28,442 bases of DNA, taken from Nostoc sp. GT001. Its GTDB lineage: Bacteria; Cyanobacteriota; Cyanobacteriia; Cyanobacteriales; Nostocaceae. Shown piece by piece: positions 8,574-17,200 of the stretch. The notes below the pieces were generated by a model. It did not search any database. It saw only the letters and a program-made list of their open reading frames with translations, and had not been told where the DNA came from. Position 1 is the stretch's first letter; every line of letters starts with the position of its first letter. The stretch lies in assembly GCF_030382115.1 (NCBI RefSeq), contig NZ_JAUDRJ010000003.1, forward strand, positions 242,916 to 271,357, written 5' to 3'. A program made the position numbers and the translations under genes.

Positions 8574-9131
8574 GTGCCATTGGACTTTAATGAAATCCGC
8601 CAACTTCTGGCAACTATCGCACAAACAGATATTGCAGAAGTCATACTCAAAAGCGATGACTTTGAGCTAACAGTCCGTAAGGCTGTGAGCATTAGCAATC
8701 AGATGTTGTCGTTAGGTCAAGGGACTTTAGGCGGTGTGGTAGGTTCAGGCTTGACATCGGGTTCATCTGGAGGAAACCAGATGAGCGGAAGTCAGGTAAC
8801 GGAGGTGTCCACATCTCGTGTATTTGAGAATACTGGAACTAGCACACAAATGCAGTTATCAGTAAATCCTCCCTCAACCATTGACCAGAGATTAGTAGAA
8901 GTGCCTTCCCCAATGGTAGGAACGTTTTATCGCGCTCCTGCGCCTGGGGAAGCGGCATTTGTGGAAGTGGGCGATCGCGTCCGCAAGGGTCAAACAGTCT
9001 GTATCATTGAAGCCATGAAGCTGATGAATGAAATCGAAGCCGAAGTCTCTGGACAGGTGATGGAAATTCTTCTCCAAAATGGCGACGCTGTAGAATATGG
9101 TCAACCTTTGATGCGAATTAACCCCGATTAA
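8574..9131 (+). CDS. accB: Biotin carboxyl carrier protein of acetyl-CoA carboxylase (AccB)
   Basis: AccB carries CO2 on biotin between biotin carboxylase and carboxyltransferase in the first step of fatty acid synthesis. The 185-residue protein begins with LDFNEIRQLLATI, has a flexible Gly/Ser/Thr-rich linker (about 45-100), then a biotinyl domain with VPSPMVGTFYRAPAPGE and EAMKLMNEIEAE, with biotin expected on K149. The start is GTG at 8574, supported by GAGG about 11 bases upstream and by the conserved N-terminus. It follows efp in the same direction. Confidence 0.97.
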   Translation: MPLDFNEIRQLLATIAQTDIAEVILKSDDFELTVRKAVSISNQMLSLGQGTLGGVVGSGLTSGSSGGNQMSGSQVTEVSTSRVFENTGTSTQMQLSVNPPSTIDQRLVEVPSPMVGTFYRAPAPGEAAFVEVGDRVRKGQTVCIIEAMKLMNEIEAEVSGQVMEILLQNGDAVEYGQPLMRINPD

Positions 9132-9181
9132 GTATTAATGTATATATGATGTGAGTCATTGTTAAAATTTTCTTTCCTTGC

Positions 9182-9191
9182 GGGTTAACCC
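9182..9191. promoter_or_regulatory. GGGTTAACCC palindrome at the arsR-type gene start
   Basis: A perfect 10-bp palindrome ends two bases before the ATG at 9194. ArsR/SmtB proteins bind imperfect palindromes near their own promoters. This one overlaps the region where a ribosome binding site would be, so it could be an autoregulatory operator. This is inference; no transcription start was identified. Confidence 0.35.
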
Positions 9192-9193
9192 TG

Positions 9194-9541
9194 ATGAAAC
9201 AAACGTTGCCTTTACCACCAGAAGTGGTGCAACAAGTAGCTGAATACTTCAGCCTGTTAAGTGAGCCAATGCGCCTGCGGCTGTTACACTTATTACGGGA
9301 TGAAGAAAAATGCGTGCAAGAGTTGGTAGAGGCAACACAGACTTCTCAGGCAAATGTTTCAAAACACCTGAAGGTAATGTGGCAAGCAGGTATTCTTAGC
9401 CGCCGCAGTGAAGGAACTTGCGCCTATTACCGGGTGGAAGATCAAATGATTTTTGATTTGTGTAATCGGGTTTGCGATCGCCTCGCCACAAGGTTGGAGC
9501 AGCAAGCCCGTAATTTTCGTGTGTTAAATAGTAAACGGTAA
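9194..9541 (+). CDS. ArsR/SmtB-family winged-helix transcriptional regulator
   Basis: This 115-residue protein is a small winged-helix repressor of the ArsR/SmtB type: FSLLSEPMRLRLLHLL (dimer/first helices), recognition helix TSQANVSKHLKVMWQAGIL, and wing RRSEGTCAYYRV. The alpha3 metal site of classic SmtB (CVC) is only partly present (EKCVQEL), and the usual Asp/His set of the C-terminal helix is absent. Four cysteines (about 40, 81, 91, 95) could instead sense a thiol or metal signal, but this is a guess. It follows accB by 62 bp and may belong to the same transcript or to its own promoter. The regulated gene is not evident. Confidence 0.87.
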   Translation: MKQTLPLPPEVVQQVAEYFSLLSEPMRLRLLHLLRDEEKCVQELVEATQTSQANVSKHLKVMWQAGILSRRSEGTCAYYRVEDQMIFDLCNRVCDRLATRLEQQARNFRVLNSKR

Positions 9542-9547
9542 GTTTAA

Positions 9548-9612
9548 GAGAGTTATGAGTTATGAGTTATGAGTTAAAACTCCTCACTCCTAACTTCTAA
9601 CTCCTAACTTTT
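9548..9612. repeat. Heptad repeat hairpin between convergent genes
   Basis: Three to four copies of AGTTATG(A) face copies of CTCCTAACT/TTCTAACT. The two halves are roughly complementary and can fold back. Position between the convergent arsR-type and GerMN genes suggests a possible bidirectional terminator. Confidence 0.6.
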
Positions 9613-10224
9613 TTAAAGGGGATAATCTTTCTGAAACTGTTCGCGAGTTAGCGGTTGTTGTAACTCTACACCCTCACCGCCTAAAACATCTAAGGGTTTG
9701 CCGTTCACGTCAATGTACACTTTGGCTTTGGGATTTAAAGTTGTGGCAGTGTAAACAACTTGTCCTACGCGACCCATCATTGAGGTGCTACCGCCACCGC
9801 TGGTAAAATCTTCAGATAAATTAACGTGAACCTCATTATTTTCTGCCTTCAGTCCCAATAGCTTGGTTCCTTTAGGGATGGTTGTCGAATCTGTCCCTTC
9901 TGTTGGGCCTGCTAACAAACTTTGGAAAGCTGCTTCTAAAGGCTGGTTGGGTCGAATAGAAGCGACTTTAACAGGCTGGGGAACCAAAGTAACATTTTTG
10001 TTGTTTGATCTTAGCCAATAAACGTTGGGGGTTTGCTCATTACCTAGCTGCCTAGTTGATGGCTGTGCTGACTGTTCAATGCGGCCAGAAGGGTTTGATG
10101 GTGTGGGAGTATTGCTGGATTGTGTGGTAAACCAAGCTACACCGCCACCCACCGCTACAACCGCTGCTGACACAGCTGCAATTACGCCTGAAGAAATACG
10201 ATTAGATCCTTGTTGGTCTTTCAT
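9613..10224 (-). CDS. Membrane-anchored GerMN-domain protein
   Basis: The product has a short basic N-terminus, one hydrophobic segment (about 13-32, GVIAAVSAAVVAVGGGVAWF), a Pro/Ser/Thr/Asn-rich linker, and a C-terminal GerMN domain (about 68-200) with PLEAAFQSLLAGPT, VHVNLSEDF, VGQVVYTAT and KVYIDVNGKPL. GerMN domains occur in spore germination proteins and in envelope lipoproteins; the cyanobacterial function is unknown. It is probably anchored in the plasma membrane with the domain outside. The longest frame starts at TTG 10230; the ATG at 10224 is chosen because AGGAAGG lies about 8 bases before it. Divergent or unrelated neighbours give no functional hint. Confidence 0.82.
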   Translation of the reverse strand: MKDQQGSNRISSGVIAAVSAAVVAVGGGVAWFTTQSSNTPTPSNPSGRIEQSAQPSTRQLGNEQTPNVYWLRSNNKNVTLVPQPVKVASIRPNQPLEAAFQSLLAGPTEGTDSTTIPKGTKLLGLKAENNEVHVNLSEDFTSGGGSTSMMGRVGQVVYTATTLNPKAKVYIDVNGKPLDVLGGEGVELQQPLTREQFQKDYPL

Positions 10225-10432
10225 GTTCAAAACCTTCCTAACTGAGGGCTGATATGGTAGTTATGTGAGGAGCAGCCTGGTTAAAGACGATACTTATAAG
10301 TAGAGAGTTTCCCACAATCGAGAGGAGACTTGATGGCTTTTAATTCTGCAAGTCCCTAATCCAATTCTAGAATTTTTATTTCTAATCCGTCACCTGCCAG
10401 ATTATGTAAATTTTTGGGAGTCGGGAGTAAAG

Positions 10433-10486
10433 AAGGGAATAGGTTACAGGTTACAGATTATTCCCTATAACCTGTCACCTCTTCCC
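10433..10486. repeat. Heptad/inverted repeat downstream of proS
   Basis: GGGAATA (10435) faces TATTCCC (10459), and GGTTACAGGTTACAG faces TATAACCTGT. Two alternative hairpins are possible. The region is immediately downstream of the proS stop and may terminate its transcript. The rest of the 10225-10432 spacer shows nothing recognisable. Confidence 0.45.
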
Positions 10487-12307
10487 TTATCCCAAGTCTC
10501 TATGCCCTATTGCTTCTGTAATCCATTGTTTGAGTATTTTTGTAACTTCATCAATGACTATTTCTTGAGATTTACGGGTGGCTCTTTCTACAACTTCAAC
10601 TTTGCCATTAGCGATCGCGCGTCCGGTTACAATTCTATAAGGTATGCCAATCAAGTCCGCATCTTTAAATTTGACTCCCGCCCGTTCGTCGCGGTCATCT
10701 AGTAGGGTTTCAATTCCCGCTTGATTGAGTTCTGTGTAAAGTTTTTGGGCGATTTCGATTTGTTGAGCATCCTTTATGTTGGGAATTGTGACGATCGCGT
10801 GGTATGGTGCGATCGCAACTGGCCAAATAATCCCATCTTTATCGTAAGATTGCTCGACGGCAGCTTGTGCTAATCGTGACACACCTACACCAAAACAACC
10901 CATAAATAGCGGTTTTTCTTCACCCTGTTCATTGGTATAAGTTGCACCCATCGCTTGGGAATATTTAGTGCCTAATTGGAAGATGTGACCTACTTCAATT
11001 CCACGAGCACTTTGTAGGATTTGTTCTGGGTTGTGGATGGCGCGATCGCCTGGTTTGGACTTACGAATATCTACTATTCTATCTGGTAACTTAAATTGCT
11101 CACCCCAATTAGCACCAACTACATGATAACCAGCTTCATTTGCGCCTGTAACAAAGTTTTTTAAATCAACGGCTGTTTGATCCACTAAGCGCAAAAACTT
11201 GGGATGAATCTGTTTATTAGCAGTAATATAATCATCTGCAATATCCGGCGCAATGTAGCCTAAAGGTAGAGATTTCGCTGTCCATGCTTGCTGGGCTTCT
11301 ACATTTGGTACATTCAAACTAATAATAGTTTTAGCACCATATTCAGAAGCTAATTTGGTCAATTCATTTTGCAATTTGACTTCATTAACTTCCTGATCGC
11401 CTCGGATACTCACCAAAACTAACACCGTTATACCATTATCATAAACTGTCTGATAAAGGACATTTTTCACTAATTGAGTGGGAGAACAGTTGAGGAGTTG
11501 ACAGACCTTTTCAATGGTTTCTGTTCCAGGTGTATCGCGTTTTTCGTAGGTTGTAAACCGTGAGGTTTCGGCGTCAATTGGTAAAGAAACAGCCTTTTCT
11601 ACGTTAGCGGCGTATTTACCATCCTCAGTGTAGAGAACTTCATCTTCACCCGCTTCCGCCAAAATCATAAATTCTGTGGAACCAGAACCGCCAATTGCAC
11701 CAGAATCAGCTTCCACTGCCCGAAAAGCTAAACCAGAACGTCGCAGGATATTGCTATACGCTTTATACATATCCTGGTAAGTTTCCTTGAGGCTGGCTTC
11801 ATCGGTATGGAAGGAGTAACCGTCTTTCATGATAAATTCTCGTCCGCGCATTAAACCAAAGCGGGGACGAATTTCATCGCGGAATTTGGTTTGAATTTGG
11901 TAGAGATGTAGGGGTAGTTGGCGATACGAGCGAATCATATCACGAGCGATCGCTGTGATGACTTCTTCATGAGTTGGGCCTAATCCTAATTGTTGCTCGC
12001 GGCGGTCAATTAGGGAAAACATGATCCCCTCAGCTTTGGTGTAAGTGTCCCAGCGTCCCGATTCCTTCCATAAATCAGCAGGTTGTAATTGTGGCAAAAG
12101 ACATTCTTGTGCGCCTGTAGCGTTCATTTCTTCCCGCACAATCTGGGAAACTTTTTGCAATACCCGCCACATTAGCGGGAGATAAGCATAAATACCGCTA
12201 CCGATGCGACGGATGTAGCCTGCACGGAGTAATAATTTATGACTGGGAATCTCAGCATCAGCCGGATCATCCCGCAGTGTAACAAATAACATTTGTGAAA
12301 GTCGCAT
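10487..12307 (-). CDS. proS: Prolyl-tRNA synthetase, bacterial type with editing domain
   Basis: ProRS charges tRNA-Pro with proline. The 606-residue protein has the class II core: motif 1 region [18 protein letters not shown] (36-53), GPTHEE (110-115), motif 2 [18 protein letters not shown] (141-158) and motif 3 [15 protein letters not shown]. Between motifs 2 and 3 lies the YbaK-like INS editing domain (roughly 235-400, [27 protein letters not shown]). The C-terminal anticodon-binding domain follows ([41 protein letters not shown]). Length and order are those of bacterial-type ProRS. The ATG at 12307 gives the conserved [15 protein letters not shown] start. A TnpB element ends only about 50 bp upstream, so the native promoter may be displaced or replaced. 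Confidence 0.97.
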   Translation of the reverse strand: MRLSQMLFVTLRDDPADAEIPSHKLLLRAGYIRRIGSGIYAYLPLMWRVLQKVSQIVREEMNATGAQECLLPQLQPADLWKESGRWDTYTKAEGIMFSLIDRREQQLGLGPTHEEVITAIARDMIRSYRQLPLHLYQIQTKFRDEIRPRFGLMRGREFIMKDGYSFHTDEASLKETYQDMYKAYSNILRRSGLAFRAVEADSGAIGGSGSTEFMILAEAGEDEVLYTEDGKYAANVEKAVSLPIDAETSRFTTYEKRDTPGTETIEKVCQLLNCSPTQLVKNVLYQTVYDNGITVLVLVSIRGDQEVNEVKLQNELTKLASEYGAKTIISLNVPNVEAQQAWTAKSLPLGYIAPDIADDYITANKQIHPKFLRLVDQTAVDLKNFVTGANEAGYHVVGANWGEQFKLPDRIVDIRKSKPGDRAIHNPEQILQSARGIEVGHIFQLGTKYSQAMGATYTNEQGEEKPLFMGCFGVGVSRLAQAAVEQSYDKDGIIWPVAIAPYHAIVTIPNIKDAQQIEIAQKLYTELNQAGIETLLDDRDERAGVKFKDADLIGIPYRIVTGRAIANGKVEVVERATRKSQEIVIDEVTKILKQWITEAIGHRDLG

Positions 12308-12357
12308 CGTTTATTCCCTTATTCCCTTTCCAAAATCTCTAATTTGTTTTTGACATT

Positions 12358-12378
12358 CCCCAAATTGCTAATTCGGGG
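12358..12378 (-). other. Right-end hairpin / possible omega-RNA 3' stem overlapping the tnpB stop
   Basis: On the minus strand CCCCGAATT-AGC-AATTTGGGG forms a 9-bp stem. One pair is G-U, which exists only in RNA or DNA of the minus (tnpB coding) strand; the plus strand would have an A-C mismatch. The tnpB TAG stop lies inside the hairpin. TnpB guide RNAs are known to be formed from the 3' end of tnpB and the right end, so this stem may be part of one. Confidence 0.5.
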
Positions 12379-13612
12379 ATTCTACATTCACAGACTCGCC
12401 GTTAGACGACAGGCTTTTGCCAACCGCCCAAGAGGGCAAATCTCCTGTAGCGTAAATTCCCGTATGCCCTACGGTACTCAGTCCTAATTTCAAAATATTG
12501 ATGCTAGCGTTTATGTCCCTATCCGCTACATAGTTGCAATGTGGGCAAACATGAGTTCTTGTAGACAGAGATTTTTTCACTTTCTCGCCACAGTTAGAAC
12601 AGTTTTGACTTGTATTATGGGGAGGGATTGCAACAGTCACCTTCCCGTATTTGTGACCAAAATATTCTAACCACTGACGGAAAGTGTACCAACCAGCATC
12701 ACTGATAGATTTAGCTAGATGTCGATTTTTCACAAGCCCTTTCACATTTAAATCTTCATAGGCTACCAAATCATTAGATTGGATGACGGAGTATGCTAAT
12801 CTCTTGCAATACTCTTTTCGTTGCCTACTTACTTTTAAATGCTTCCGGGCATATCTATTTCTAGCTTTGTGGTAATTGTTTGATTGCCGGATCTTGGCTT
12901 TCTTTTTGGCTGCACTAAACTTCTTGGACTTTTTACGATTAGCGCGGTTTAAGGCTTTTTCGGATTTGCGGTAAAACTTAGGCGCAGGTTCTACATTACC
13001 TTTGCTATCGGCAATAAAATACTTCAAACCTAAGTCGATACCAACTACTTGTTGAGTCGGTTGTGCTTCTACTTTAGCATCCACATCAACCGCAAATTGA
13101 GCGTAATACCCATCAGCACGACGCACCAAACGGACACGCTTAATTTGCTTGATATTGTAGTAATTTAGGTCGTAAGTTCCCTTTAGTTTCAGGGTTCCAA
13201 TGCCTTTCTTGTCTGAGAAAGTTATGGCTTTACGAGTAACAGAAAGTTTCCACCCAGTTGATTTATATTCAACCGAACGGCAATTTTTCTTAAATTTGGG
13301 AAAGCCTTTCTTACTCAAGTCCTTGTTCTTGCAGTTATCGTAAAATCGAGAAATTGCACCCCAAGAACGTTCAGCCGCAGATTGCCTAGCCATTGAGTTG
13401 AGTTCATTAGCAAAGGGAAACTCAGCAGCTAATACCGCGCAATATTTATTGAGATCATATCTACCAACATTTTTGTTATCCATCCAGTAGCGCAAGCACT
13501 TGTTTTGAATGAACTGGCTGGTACGTATAGCCTCATCTATAGCGCAATACTGCCTGTCTTTTCCTTTAACCTTGAACTCGTAAATAATCAATGGTATCGA
13601 CCAATTAACCAC
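12368..13612 (-). CDS. tnpB: RNA-guided nuclease TnpB of an IS200/IS605-type element
   Basis: TnpB proteins are compact RNA-guided nucleases, ancestral to Cas12, that help retain their transposon. This 414-residue protein has an N-terminal helical region, a basic middle (KSEKALNRANRKKSKKFSAA), and an apparently intact split RuvC site: D193 in VVGIDLGLKYF, E286 in LVAYEDLNVKGL, and Asp of DRDINAS (364-370). The zinc ribbon is C338xxC341...C356xxC359. The start is GTG at 13612: an in-frame stop lies four codons upstream and no ATG intervenes. No frameshift or truncation is visible, so it may be active. No tnpA accompanies it. Confidence 0.93.
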   Translation of the reverse strand: MVNWSIPLIIYEFKVKGKDRQYCAIDEAIRTSQFIQNKCLRYWMDNKNVGRYDLNKYCAVLAAEFPFANELNSMARQSAAERSWGAISRFYDNCKNKDLSKKGFPKFKKNCRSVEYKSTGWKLSVTRKAITFSDKKGIGTLKLKGTYDLNYYNIKQIKRVRLVRRADGYYAQFAVDVDAKVEAQPTQQVVGIDLGLKYFIADSKGNVEPAPKFYRKSEKALNRANRKKSKKFSAAKKKAKIRQSNNYHKARNRYARKHLKVSRQRKEYCKRLAYSVIQSNDLVAYEDLNVKGLVKNRHLAKSISDAGWYTFRQWLEYFGHKYGKVTVAIPPHNTSQNCSNCGEKVKKSLSTRTHVCPHCNYVADRDINASINILKLGLSTVGHTGIYATGDLPSWAVGKSLSSNGESVNVESPN

Positions 13613-13665
13613 ATATTTATGTTAACATTCTTGACATAAGATAGCCCAATACATTTGGCACATTC

Positions 13666-13701
13666 GCTTATATCCTCCGTTTAAAAACGGGGGATATAAG
13701 C
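13666..13701. other. Left-end hairpin of the TnpB element
   Basis: GCTTATATCC pairs with GGATATAAGC (10 bp), and inside it CCGTTT pairs with AAACGG with a 2-base loop; a single T-G pair joins the two stems. The 36-base structure lies 54 bp upstream of the tnpB start, as expected for a subterminal hairpin recognised by TnpA. A terminator role is unlikely because no T-run follows on either strand. Confidence 0.65.
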
Positions 13702-14208
13702 ATCACGCCTCATAAACCAATACGCTTGGGTTAAGGTCTACTGGCAACAATTTTGGGTTTTCGAGACGCGATAAATCGCCGTCTCTACAAGTGTTTTGCT
13801 GCTCATTCTGAACTGGATTGTGATGTGATCTTTGGAACTATTTAATCTAAGTCGAAGTGCGAAATCTACCCACACAATTATCGGGTGAAGATGTATTACC
13901 AGGATTTGGTTTAAGTCTTTCTTGTTATTAAGATTTGCAAGTGCTGCTAAACTCCACTATCTGCCAACACTTCCCATTGCAGCAAGCCCTACTTTATAAG
14001 TCTGCGTAAAGACTCTTCATTAAAATAATCTGCGTAGGCGGGCTAAGAAGGTATCCTAGTTTTCTAACCTAAGTCATGTGCCAAGCACAGCGCAATAGGC
14101 AGGTTTTACTTTGACTTCATTACTCAGGGCATATTACAGCCGTTAGGATATCTTAAAAGAAATAACCATCAGGCGATTAGAATCAGGGAATCTTTAGGAG
14201 AAACTACT
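13702..14208. other. Spacer without genes between the TnpB element and the acyltransferase
   Basis: About 500 bp without a credible reading frame. It contains a dispersed palindrome (GAGACGCGAT...CGTCTC, 13763-13785, with one bulged C) related to the one at 6541. The rest shows no hairpin, tRNA or repeat that I can support. The promoter of the gene at 14209 presumably lies toward its right end. Confidence 0.5.
13763..13785. repeat. Dispersed palindrome GAGACGCGAT type
   Basis: GAGACG-CGAT-AA-ATCG-C-CGTCTC is an imperfect palindrome with one bulged base, followed by TACAAG. It is a relative of the perfect copy at 6541-6560, which is likewise followed by GTACAAG. Confidence 0.7.
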
Positions 14209-15591
14209 TTGGCAGATGTAATTTATCAAGCACAAGCACCCTTAGAATTTATTCCCCCCGCGTTTAACCCTTTATTGCTACGAGTTGTTCATCTGTTGCT
14301 ACCCAGTTGGATAAAATGGCAAACACCTATTACCCAAATTGAAGCAGACAACGTAGAAGTTCTGGTGGATCTCTATCGCCAGTTTCAGGAGGGTAAGATC
14401 CGTTTTATGCTGGCATTTCGCCATCCGAAAACAGACGATCCGTTTTGTTTGGGTTACTTGCTGTCTCAAATTGTACCAAAGACAGCGCGATCGCAAGGTA
14501 CAACACTACAACATCCCATTCATGCTCATTTTATCTATGATCGCGGTATTCCTCTATGGGCAGGTTCCCATGTTGGCTGGATTGCTTCTCATTTAGGTGG
14601 GACTCCGATTCAGCGCGGTAAGGCTGACTGGACGGGGTTACGTTCGGCGCGTGACTTGTTCGCCAATGGGAAATTTCCGATGGCGGCTGCGCCAGAAGGT
14701 GCTACCAATGGTTTATCAGAGAATATCAGCCCGCTAGAACCTGGTATTGCCCAATTAGGCTTTTGGTGTGCTGAAGACTTGCACAAAGCTGAACGCCCCG
14801 AACAGGTTCTAATTTTACCAGTTGGGATTAAATATAGTTACGTTGATGCTCCTTGGGATGCGATCGCTAATCTTTTAAGTGAATTGGAAGCGGCTAGTGG
14901 TTTACCTGTAAATCCACCAGAAAATGCTTCTATAGAGTCGCTTTATCCCCGGTTGTTGGCTTTGGCAGAACATTTACTTTTGCTAATGGAAGAATTTTAC
15001 ACGCGGTTTTATCATCAAAAACTGCCAGATGCGAAGATTGTCAACGGGCAAATTCCAGATAGAAATGAAGCGTTAGCAGTTCGTCTACAAGCTTTGTTGA
15101 ATGCAGCGTTGTTAATCTCAGAACAGTATTTTAATTTGCAGTCAAAAGGTAGTTTGAGCGATCGTTGTCGGCGAGTAGAACAAGCAGGTTGGAATTATAT
15201 ATTTAGAGAAGAATTTAAAGATGTAAAAGGAGTATCTGCGGTTGAAAGAGCTTTAGGCGATCGCGTTGCAGAAGAAGCCAATGCCCGGATGTGGCACATG
15301 CGTTTAGTAGAAAGCTTTGTGGCTGTTTCTGGTAATTATATTCGTGAAAATCCAACAGTAGAAAGGTTTGCTGAGACGACTTTAATTTTATGGCAAATGA
15401 TTGCTAAAATCAAAGGTAATAAAGCTGTGCAGCGTCCACAGTTGGGTAAGCAAAAAGTAAAAATAATTGTGGGTGAACCTATATCCATTTCTGAGCGTTA
15501 CCCAGCGTATAAGGAAAATCGTTTGGGTGCTAGACAAGCTGTTGCTGATGTAACAAACGATTTACAACACGCGTTGGAAGGTTTGATTTGA
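14209..15591 (+). CDS. PlsC-like 1-acyl-glycerol-3-phosphate acyltransferase-type protein
   Basis: The 460-residue product contains an acyltransferase (PlsC/LPLAT) core: the H-X4-D motif in FRHPKTDDPF, a middle block GIPLWAGSHVGWIASHLGG and GTPIQRGKADW, and the PEG motif in APEGATNGLSE. This suggests acyl transfer to a glycerophospholipid precursor at the membrane, but substrate is unknown. About 230 residues follow the core without a motif I recognise, making it much longer than a typical PlsC (about 220-250). The start is TTG at 14209, supported by TTAGGAG eight to nine bases upstream; the ATG in the second line of codons would remove nothing conserved but has no such site. It stands alone. 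Confidence 0.8.
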   Translation: MADVIYQAQAPLEFIPPAFNPLLLRVVHLLLPSWIKWQTPITQIEADNVEVLVDLYRQFQEGKIRFMLAFRHPKTDDPFCLGYLLSQIVPKTARSQGTTLQHPIHAHFIYDRGIPLWAGSHVGWIASHLGGTPIQRGKADWTGLRSARDLFANGKFPMAAAPEGATNGLSENISPLEPGIAQLGFWCAEDLHKAERPEQVLILPVGIKYSYVDAPWDAIANLLSELEAASGLPVNPPENASIESLYPRLLALAEHLLLLMEEFYTRFYHQKLPDAKIVNGQIPDRNEALAVRLQALLNAALLISEQYFNLQSKGSLSDRCRRVEQAGWNYIFREEFKDVKGVSAVERALGDRVAEEANARMWHMRLVESFVAVSGNYIRENPTVERFAETTLILWQMIAKIKGNKAVQRPQLGKQKVKIIVGEPISISERYPAYKENRLGARQAVADVTNDLQHALEGLI

Positions 15592-16011
15592 TTAGAAGGG
15601 TTGCATTGTTTGCTAGTAACCATAATAAAGCTGTCAGTCGTCAGAGGCTTATTGATTTCAACCCCTGCCTCCTGACTCTCTTAAATAATAAAGCGCAATG
15701 TAAATGCCCAAGTGTTCATCCAAATCGGATATTACTTTTTAAAGTAGATCGCGCGTTTAGATGCTCTGTACGGAGATGCTAGGGGGATATGGTTTATTAA
15801 GCTTGCACAAACCCAAAAGTTTTTCAAAACTGTCTAAATAAATGGGTGCAGATAATCGCAGGCTGCTAGACCTGCTTGCCTTTGCTCCTATTTCACTTTC
15901 ATACAATTGGGTTAGATAACGGCAATTGTAACTAAATATGTCATTTTTCATTTGAGTTTTATAAAATTAACGTTAAGTTATCCAAATTATATTTTCAGAA
16001 AAATCACGCTT
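15592..16011. other. Gene-free spacer upstream of the PEP-CTERM gene
   Basis: About 420 bp in which short open frames exist on both strands but none has a ribosome binding site, recognisable product or plausible composition. No terminator for the acyltransferase gene is obvious. The structured element at its right border is listed separately. Confidence 0.45.
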
Positions 16012-16045
16012 TTCTCTATTTGTAATTCCAATTACAAATAGAGAA
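16012..16045 (+). promoter_or_regulatory. Perfect 16-bp inverted repeat in the PEP-CTERM gene leader
   Basis: Arms at 16012-16027 (TTCTCTATTTGTAATT) and 16030-16045 are exact reverse complements with a 2-base loop. Outer bases AATCAC (16002-16007) and GTGATT can extend it after an internal loop. It ends 43 bp before the ATG at 16089. It may be an operator, an mRNA leader hairpin, or the end of an upstream transcript; the right arm is followed by a run of As rather than Ts, so it could terminate minus-strand transcripts. Confidence 0.65.
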
Positions 16046-16088
16046 GCCCAAAAAATTGTGATTCTCTAAATCAATCAATTTATAAATA

Positions 16089-17018
16089 ATGAAAACTCAA
16101 AACTTATTCAATTTTCTGAAGGTTGGTATTGCTACTTTTGGAATCTTCTTTGTGGCTGCTCAAGGAGCCTATGCCTCAGACTTAAAGGGAACAGCATTTA
16201 GCATATCTTTGGAGTGTCTGAACGACACTACCGGACTTTTGATGGGTCAAAACTCCACTGATGCTAGCGGATGGCAGTATTCATTTGATTCAAACAAAGA
16301 TGGGATGAACGGGAATTACTGGGTTGGTGCCGCGGCAGGAAAAGTAAATCCCTACGATCTCTCTGGTATGGCTATCAAAGAAACTGCTACCAGTATCATT
16401 GTAGCAATCAATGGCAACATGAAGTTAACAGGAGAGGCTGAACAGGGTGCTGCTGACGGTCAGATTGGATATGGCGATTTGTTCTTCAACATGGCGGGTA
16501 AAACCTTTGAAAATGCTATGAGCAGTGGCGATTTGTTTGGGATTCATTTCGCTTCAGCAAATGCTTCAGGGGTACAACAACTTGGTGTTTATAGTAATGT
16601 TCAAGCAAAGACAGTTACTAATATCAAAGAAGGCTACACTGTTGGATATGGTGGTTTGGCAGGAGATGGATGGATTTCTTACGAAACTCAGGTAAAACAA
16701 GGTGGTGGCGTTGTCGGTTATGGTGATTTGACCAGTAGTTACTTTACCAATAACGGGAAAGACAAGACATTTAATCTCAATGTCATCAACTCTGGAAACT
16801 ATCTGAGTGGAATCTCATTCCTAGCACAAGGTAATGTAACGCAGCAGTTGCTAACCACTGGCTATGATGCCAGCAAATTCAACGGCACACAAACCATTGC
16901 ATTTGAATTCAAGAAATCTTCTATTGTCCAATCGACTCCTGAGCCTGCTAGCCTTGCTGGTTTAGGAATCGTCGGTCTGGCTTTGGCTGGTAGCAAGCTA
17001 CGCAAGAAATTAGCGTAG
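16089..17018 (+). CDS. PEP-CTERM exosortase-dependent surface protein
   Basis: The 309-residue protein has an N-terminal signal peptide (hydrophobic about 9-27, ending QGAYAS) and a C-terminal PEP-CTERM sorting signal: TPEPAS at 283-288, a hydrophobic segment GLGIVGLALAG, then KLRKK. Such proteins are exported and processed by an exosortase, which is not in this window. The central part is Gly/Asn/Ser-rich and predicted to be beta-rich, with recurring GYG(D/G)L words (IGYGDLFF, VGYGGLAG, VGYGDLTS). It resembles cyanobacterial exosortase-dependent surface protein families of unknown role. The ATG start has no strong ribosome binding site. A strong terminator-like hairpin lies about 180 bp downstream. 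Confidence 0.87.
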   Translation: MKTQNLFNFLKVGIATFGIFFVAAQGAYASDLKGTAFSISLECLNDTTGLLMGQNSTDASGWQYSFDSNKDGMNGNYWVGAAAGKVNPYDLSGMAIKETATSIIVAINGNMKLTGEAEQGAADGQIGYGDLFFNMAGKTFENAMSSGDLFGIHFASANASGVQQLGVYSNVQAKTVTNIKEGYTVGYGGLAGDGWISYETQVKQGGGVVGYGDLTSSYFTNNGKDKTFNLNVINSGNYLSGISFLAQGNVTQQLLTTGYDASKFNGTQTIAFEFKKSSIVQSTPEPASLAGLGIVGLALAGSKLRKKLA

Positions 17019-17200
17019 CCATTGAGTAGGGACTATTCGCAATACGGCTTGATTTATCTTCGGTGATTATAGACAAAATAAAAGACTATTTTCTTTCATG
17101 TAAATGATCGCTGGAGTAATGGAATTTTGGATGAAGCTTAAGCAAAAAGTATCCCAAGCTGTATAGATTTACTCACTAAATATTAAATAGGTAAATTTCA

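Larger units (their letters stand above)
12358..13701 (-). mobile_element. IS200/IS605-type element carrying only tnpB
   Basis: A full-length tnpB (12368-13612) is flanked by two hairpins, 12358-12378 at its 3' side and 13666-13701 at its 5' side, as expected for the subterminal hairpins of IS200/IS605 elements. No Y1 transposase gene (tnpA) is present, so mobility would depend on a TnpA supplied elsewhere. Exact ends cannot be set from one copy; the limits given are the outer edges of the hairpins. The element lies between proS and the acyltransferase gene, oriented with its right end toward proS. Confidence 0.75.

Noticed and set aside
13666..13701. Left-end hairpin of the TnpB element as an intrinsic terminator
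   Set aside because: No T-run follows the stem on either strand, and its place upstream of tnpB fits an element end better.
15588..15782. 64-codon frame overlapping the end of the acyltransferase gene
   Set aside because: No ribosome binding site, no recognisable product, and composition unlike neighbouring genes.
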